59,394 nucleotides of DNA from Pseudomonadota bacterium (GTDB lineage: Bacteria; Pseudomonadota; Gammaproteobacteria; Burkholderiales; SG8-39). Position 1 is the stretch's first letter; every line of letters begins with the position of its first letter. Under the pieces are notes generated by a model. It did not search any database. It was not told the origin of the DNA and worked only from the letters and a program-made list of their open reading frames with translations. The DNA lies in contig JANXRZ010000082.1 in assembly GCA_025352885.1 (NCBI GenBank), positions 1 to 59,394 of the forward strand. The letters run 5' to 3'. Both the position numbers and the translations under genes were made by a program. This document shows positions 54,071 to 59,394 of this stretch, one piece after another.

Positions 54071-55383
54071 AGTCGCGCCAACCCGGCTTCGATTTGCCCG
54101 GGTTTCAACACGAGCAGGCCTTCGGCGTCTTCCGGCGTCTTTTCGCTGACCAGAAGCGCCCGGACGCCAAGGCCGGAGGCCGTGAGCGCGGCGACCAGGG
54201 CCTTGCGCCTTTTATCCCAGCCGAGCAGCACCAGCACGGCCGACGAGAGCGTGGCGCGCATGGCCAGGACCTCGCGTGAAAGTTGGTCGAACTGACTGGG
54301 CTCCGAAGGTCCGAGCCCCGCGAGAATTTCAAGCAGGTGAATGTTCGAGGCTTCGCCGCGCCCTGCGGTGTGGCATTCCGGCTGGCCCGCGACGAAGACG
54401 AGGTCGAGCAGGCATTCCTGCGTGTCGATCGTATAGACGAAAGAGGCTGCAATCGAAACGGCTTCTTCGAAGACATCGGACTCCGTCTCGGCACCGGTGT
54501 CGAGGACCAATGCGTGCCGCTCGAAGAACTCCGTTTCGTATTCCTTGACGACTGGCTCACCCGTGCGCGCGAAGCTCTTCCAGTGCACGCGCCGGAGGCT
54601 GTCGCCGGGACGGTATTCGCGCAGGCTCAGGAATTCTTCCGAATCCCCGATCGTGGAAGCAAGCGCATGCCCGCCCGGCTGGAGCAGCCGTTGCGCGGGG
54701 AGAAGGAAGTGGGGCAGCCGATAGCGTTTCGGGAGCACGACGAGACGATCCGCGAGCGATTTGGCGACGCGTCCGTAAGCCAGGCCGAACACGTCCGGCC
54801 GGACAAGGTCGATGCCATCGAACGACAGCACGCCGCGCCTGCGCGGCACCAGGCTTACGCGAACTTCGCCGCCTGTTCCCGGCGGCATGTGGCCGAGTTT
54901 TCCACCGGTGGCGCGCTCCGGCAACCTGCGCTCGATCAGGTGGCGCCAGCGAAAATAACCGCCTTTGCGGTCGACCCAGTTGCGCTGGGAAGCGCGAGGG
55001 TCGCGCGCGCGCCTGAACTCTTCATAGGTCGGCCGCAGGTTTCCGAACCGCTCGCGGATCTCAACGTCGGCGAGGGGTTTATTGGCCGTGTTCCCTACTG
55101 AAATCCGATAGGTAAGCTCTTCACCGGCGGTGGCGAACCGGGGCAGCGTGCGGCGTATTTCCACACGGGCCCTGAACATGAGGCTCAGGACCGCAGAGAT
55201 CGCCAGCATCGCCGTGAGCAGCGCAAAGACCTGCGACCCGAGCGACTGGTGCGTGTCCAGGCCGACGACCGCCGCCATGAAGGCACTGGCCGCCGCGAGT
55301 TTTCCGGCGCCCGTCAGGCGCGCGCGCACAAAAGCATCGAACGCCGTAACCCAGCAAAGCAGCGCGTAATGAAGCCGCCGCAT
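54067..55383 (-). CDS. DUF58 (von Willebrand A-like) protein
   Basis: 438 residues. Two N-terminal membrane helices (about 30-75), a beta domain, and the DUF58 motif REYRPGDSLRRVHWK near 252. The C-terminal part has a vWA-like fold with an incomplete metal site. It partners MoxR ATPases. It lies 13 bp after moxR and overlaps tgpA. Its exact job is unknown. Confidence 0.88.
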   Translation of the reverse strand: MRRLHYALLCWVTAFDAFVRARLTGAGKLAAASAFMAAVVGLDTHQSLGSQVFALLTAMLAISAVLSLMFRARVEIRRTLPRFATAGEELTYRISVGNTANKPLADVEIRERFGNLRPTYEEFRRARDPRASQRNWVDRKGGYFRWRHLIERRLPERATGGKLGHMPPGTGGEVRVSLVPRRRGVLSFDGIDLVRPDVFGLAYGRVAKSLADRLVVLPKRYRLPHFLLPAQRLLQPGGHALASTIGDSEEFLSLREYRPGDSLRRVHWKSFARTGEPVVKEYETEFFERHALVLDTGAETESDVFEEAVSIAASFVYTIDTQECLLDLVFVAGQPECHTAGRGEASNIHLLEILAGLGPSEPSQFDQLSREVLAMRATLSSAVLVLLGWDKRRKALVAALTASGLGVRALLVSEKTPEDAEGLLVLKPGQIEAGLARL

Positions 55384-55396
55384 TCAGGCGGTGAGC

Positions 55397-56368
55397 CTAG
55401 GCCGGGACCGGGACGGAATCGAGCGCGTCCGCGACGATCGACGCGCCGCTCGATCCGGCATAACGGGCCTGGGGCTGCAGGACGATGCGGTGCGCGAGGA
55501 CGCTCTGCGCCGCCTCCCTGACATGCTCGGGGTGCACGAAGGACTCGCCGTCGATCAGTGCAAGCGAGCGCGCCACTTGTGTGAGGGCGATGGAGGCGCG
55601 CGGTCCGCAGCCGAGCTGGACGGACGCGGCTTCACGCGTGGCACGCACGAGCGCCACGACATAAGCCTTGAGCTCGTCGGCAATGCGCACCGAGTGAGCC
55701 GCTTTTCTCGCACCCGACACCTCGGCGTGCGTCGCGACCGCACTGATCGAAGCCAGCGGATGCTCATGCTCCTGCGCGGTAAGCATGGCCACTTCCATGG
55801 CCGCATCGATGTAGCCGAGGGCAAGGCGCATGGCAAAGCGATCCATCTGCGCCTCGGGAAGCGGGTAGGTGCCGCGGAATTCAACCGGGTTCTGGGTGGC
55901 AATCACGAAAAAGAGCGGGTCCAGCATCTGGGTGCGGCCTTCGACGGTGACCTGCGCCTCGCCCATGACCTCAAGCAGCGCCGACTGCGTGCGGGGACTC
56001 GCGCGGTTGATCTCGTCGGCCAGCAGGATGCTCGTGAAGACGGGGCCTTCGCGGAACTCGAATTGCTGCTCGCGCGGGTTGTAGATCGAGACCCCGAGGA
56101 TGTCGGAGGGCAGGAGGTCGGGAGTGAACTGGATGCGGGCAAAAGGCGCGCCGATGGATTGGGCGAGGGCCTTGGCGAGCGTCGTCTTCCCGGTGCCGGG
56201 GACGTCCTCGATCAGCACATGGCCGCCGGCGGAAAACGCCGCGAGGAGTTTGCGAACAGCGCCGTGCTGGCCCTGGAGGACCCGCTCGATATTTTTCCCG
56301 ATGCGCCCGAGAACGGTCCGGGCTTCGATGGCCGTGAGCGGCACGATCGGTGCGGGTGGTGCATTCAT
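55397..56368 (-). CDS. MoxR-family AAA ATPase
   Basis: 323 residues. Walker A EDVPGTGKTTLAKAL near 55, Walker B LLADEINRASPR near 108, sensor FFVIATQNPVE, and Arg finger region PEAQMDRF. MoxR proteins act as chaperones with DUF58/vWA partners. First gene of the minus-strand operon. The 100 bp before it is AT-rich and probably holds the promoter, but I could not fix the boxes. Confidence 0.92.
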   Translation of the reverse strand: MNAPPAPIVPLTAIEARTVLGRIGKNIERVLQGQHGAVRKLLAAFSAGGHVLIEDVPGTGKTTLAKALAQSIGAPFARIQFTPDLLPSDILGVSIYNPREQQFEFREGPVFTSILLADEINRASPRTQSALLEVMGEAQVTVEGRTQMLDPLFFVIATQNPVEFRGTYPLPEAQMDRFAMRLALGYIDAAMEVAMLTAQEHEHPLASISAVATHAEVSGARKAAHSVRIADELKAYVVALVRATREAASVQLGCGPRASIALTQVARSLALIDGESFVHPEHVREAAQSVLAHRIVLQPQARYAGSSGASIVADALDSVPVPA

Positions 56369-56468
56369 GGCGGTCCCAGGTCGGCCATCAAGAAAGTTTG
56401 ACTTTAAGTTATGTAGCCCTAACAGCAGAGCCTCTGTCCGGCCAATTCGTTTGTCATTTTAGGAAAAA

Positions 56469-58532
<2,064 letters not shown>

Positions 58533-59363
58533 TCAGGCCCTGCGCTTGCGCTCCATCTTCAGCAACTTTTGCTTGCGGCCAATTCCCCACGCATAACCGC
58601 CCAGTCCGCCATCGGTGCGAAGCGCGCGATGACAGGGGATGGCCAGCGCCACGGGGTTCGCACCGCACGCACTGCCGACGGCCCTGACTGCGTTTGGCGC
58701 GCCGATGGCGACAGCGATCTGCTTGTAAGTCCGGGTTTCGCCCTGTGGGATCTGGCGCAGGACCGCCCACACGCGCTGCTGGAAAACCGTTCCGCGGATG
58801 TCAAGCGGGAGCTTGGTGAGGGTGGCGTCGCCCGAGAGGAAGGCCAGGACACGCTGCTGGATTTCCATGAGGCTGCGGCGCTCCTCCGTTAAGTTCGCTT
58901 CACTGAACTCATCGATCAGCATGCGCGTGAGTTGCGCCGGCTCGTCGCCGAGCTTGACCGAGCACAGCCCGCGTTCAGTTGAAGCGAGCAGGACGCAGCC
59001 AAGGGGCGACTGGAATGTCGTATAACCAATCGACAGGCCCTTACCTTTTGCGCGGTACGCACGCGCGGCCATGCCGAGGTCGGCGGCGGCTTTCTCGTAG
59101 AAGCGCGAAAGCGAACCGTAGCCGGCCTCGAACACCGCATCGGTCACGCGACTGCCGCCGGCCAAGGCCCGCTTGGTGTCCTGCAGGCGAAGCGCCTGTT
59201 GATAGTCGCGGGGCGACAACCCGAGCGTCCGCTTGAAACAGCGCTGAAGGTGAAAAGGGCTCGCGCCCACTGCGCGTCCGAGTTCTTCGAGCGTGGTTCG
59301 TTCGCCGCGTCGCTTGTCGAGATAAGCACGCGCCCGGTCTATGAGGTCAGAGGTCGGTTCCAT
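58533..59363 (-). CDS. Ada-like AraC/alkyltransferase repair protein
   Basis: 276 residues. N-terminal AraC helix-turn-helix (about 10-105) fused to a methylguanine-DNA methyltransferase domain (about 115-270) with the acceptor Cys in IPCHRALR near 244. It lacks the Ada zinc domain (phosphotriester methyl acceptor), so it should not switch on by that route. It moves methyl from O6-methylguanine to itself. It ends 42 bp from the fadH start and diverges from the window edge. Confidence 0.9.
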   Translation of the reverse strand: MEPTSDLIDRARAYLDKRRGERTTLEELGRAVGASPFHLQRCFKRTLGLSPRDYQQALRLQDTKRALAGGSRVTDAVFEAGYGSLSRFYEKAAADLGMAARAYRAKGKGLSIGYTTFQSPLGCVLLASTERGLCSVKLGDEPAQLTRMLIDEFSEANLTEERRSLMEIQQRVLAFLSGDATLTKLPLDIRGTVFQQRVWAVLRQIPQGETRTYKQIAVAIGAPNAVRAVGSACGANPVALAIPCHRALRTDGGLGGYAWGIGRKQKLLKMERKRRA

Positions 59364-59394
59364 GGCTCCCAGAGTAGCGAAACCCCCGACCCAA

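Noticed and set aside
53126-54295. 389-codon plus-strand frame opposite the transglutaminase gene
   Set aside because: Arg-rich, low-complexity translation without motif; the minus-strand gene has the catalytic Cys, His and Asp.

Overview
The window reads as ordinary chromosome of a betaproteobacterium (order not resolvable by eye). Pointers are the run hisGDCBHAFIE-HIT-tatABC, petABC followed by sspAB, a cysB/cysI/DUF934 locus, a short-form HisG, and an mla operon with mlaA between mlaD and mlaC. Coding density is very high, many neighbours overlap by 1-20 bp (ATGA or GTGA junctions), and no stretch over about 300 bases lacks a gene. I saw no insertion sequence, prophage or CRISPR array.

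Layout. (1) 1-15459, mostly minus strand: an MSHA-type type IV pilus operon (ExeA/MshM-like ATPase, secretin, TPR protein, MshE ATPase, MshG platform, MshI/J/K-like assembly proteins, two large pseudopilin-like proteins). It is preceded by a sigma-54 response regulator and a lone ABC ATPase, and faced by the tail of a histidine kinase on the plus strand. (2) 15581-22626, plus: Mla outer-membrane lipid-asymmetry genes, a YadGH-type ABC exporter, a BolA protein and murA. (3) 22735-31134, plus: histidine biosynthesis, a HIT protein and tatABC. (4) 31151-37210, minus: a branched-chain amino-acid-type ABC importer and a DegS/AlgW-type periplasmic protease. (5) 37381-41165, plus: the cytochrome bc1 complex, then SspA and SspB. 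(6) 41171-45557: cysB diverging from cysI, DUF934, a CysN-like fragment, siroheme methyltransferase and a small unknown protein. (7) 45554-48086: dsbB, tRNA-Thr(TGU), an HTH-only LysR protein behind a manganese riboswitch, terC and a universal stress protein. (8) 48100-59363: an Lrp regulator diverging from a solitary aceE, a DUF4337 protein, a MoxR/DUF58/transglutaminase cluster, fadH and an Ada-like alkylation-repair protein.

The most unusual place is 46193-46905. A yybP-ykoY (Mn2+) riboswitch with its own promoter and overlapping terminator lies next to terC, a family it often controls, but it points the other way. It leads into a LysR-type protein that has only the DNA-binding half and whose stop codon lies inside the tRNA-Thr gene. 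A perfect 15-bp LysR-type palindrome sits between the riboswitch promoter and terC. This could be a compact manganese circuit (riboswitch, small LysR, terC) or the scar of a rearrangement. Second is a translationally coupled 102-residue protein in the cys operon that matches the end of the CysN GTPase domain but has lost the GTP-binding motifs. Functions are read from motifs and gene order only; no database search was possible.
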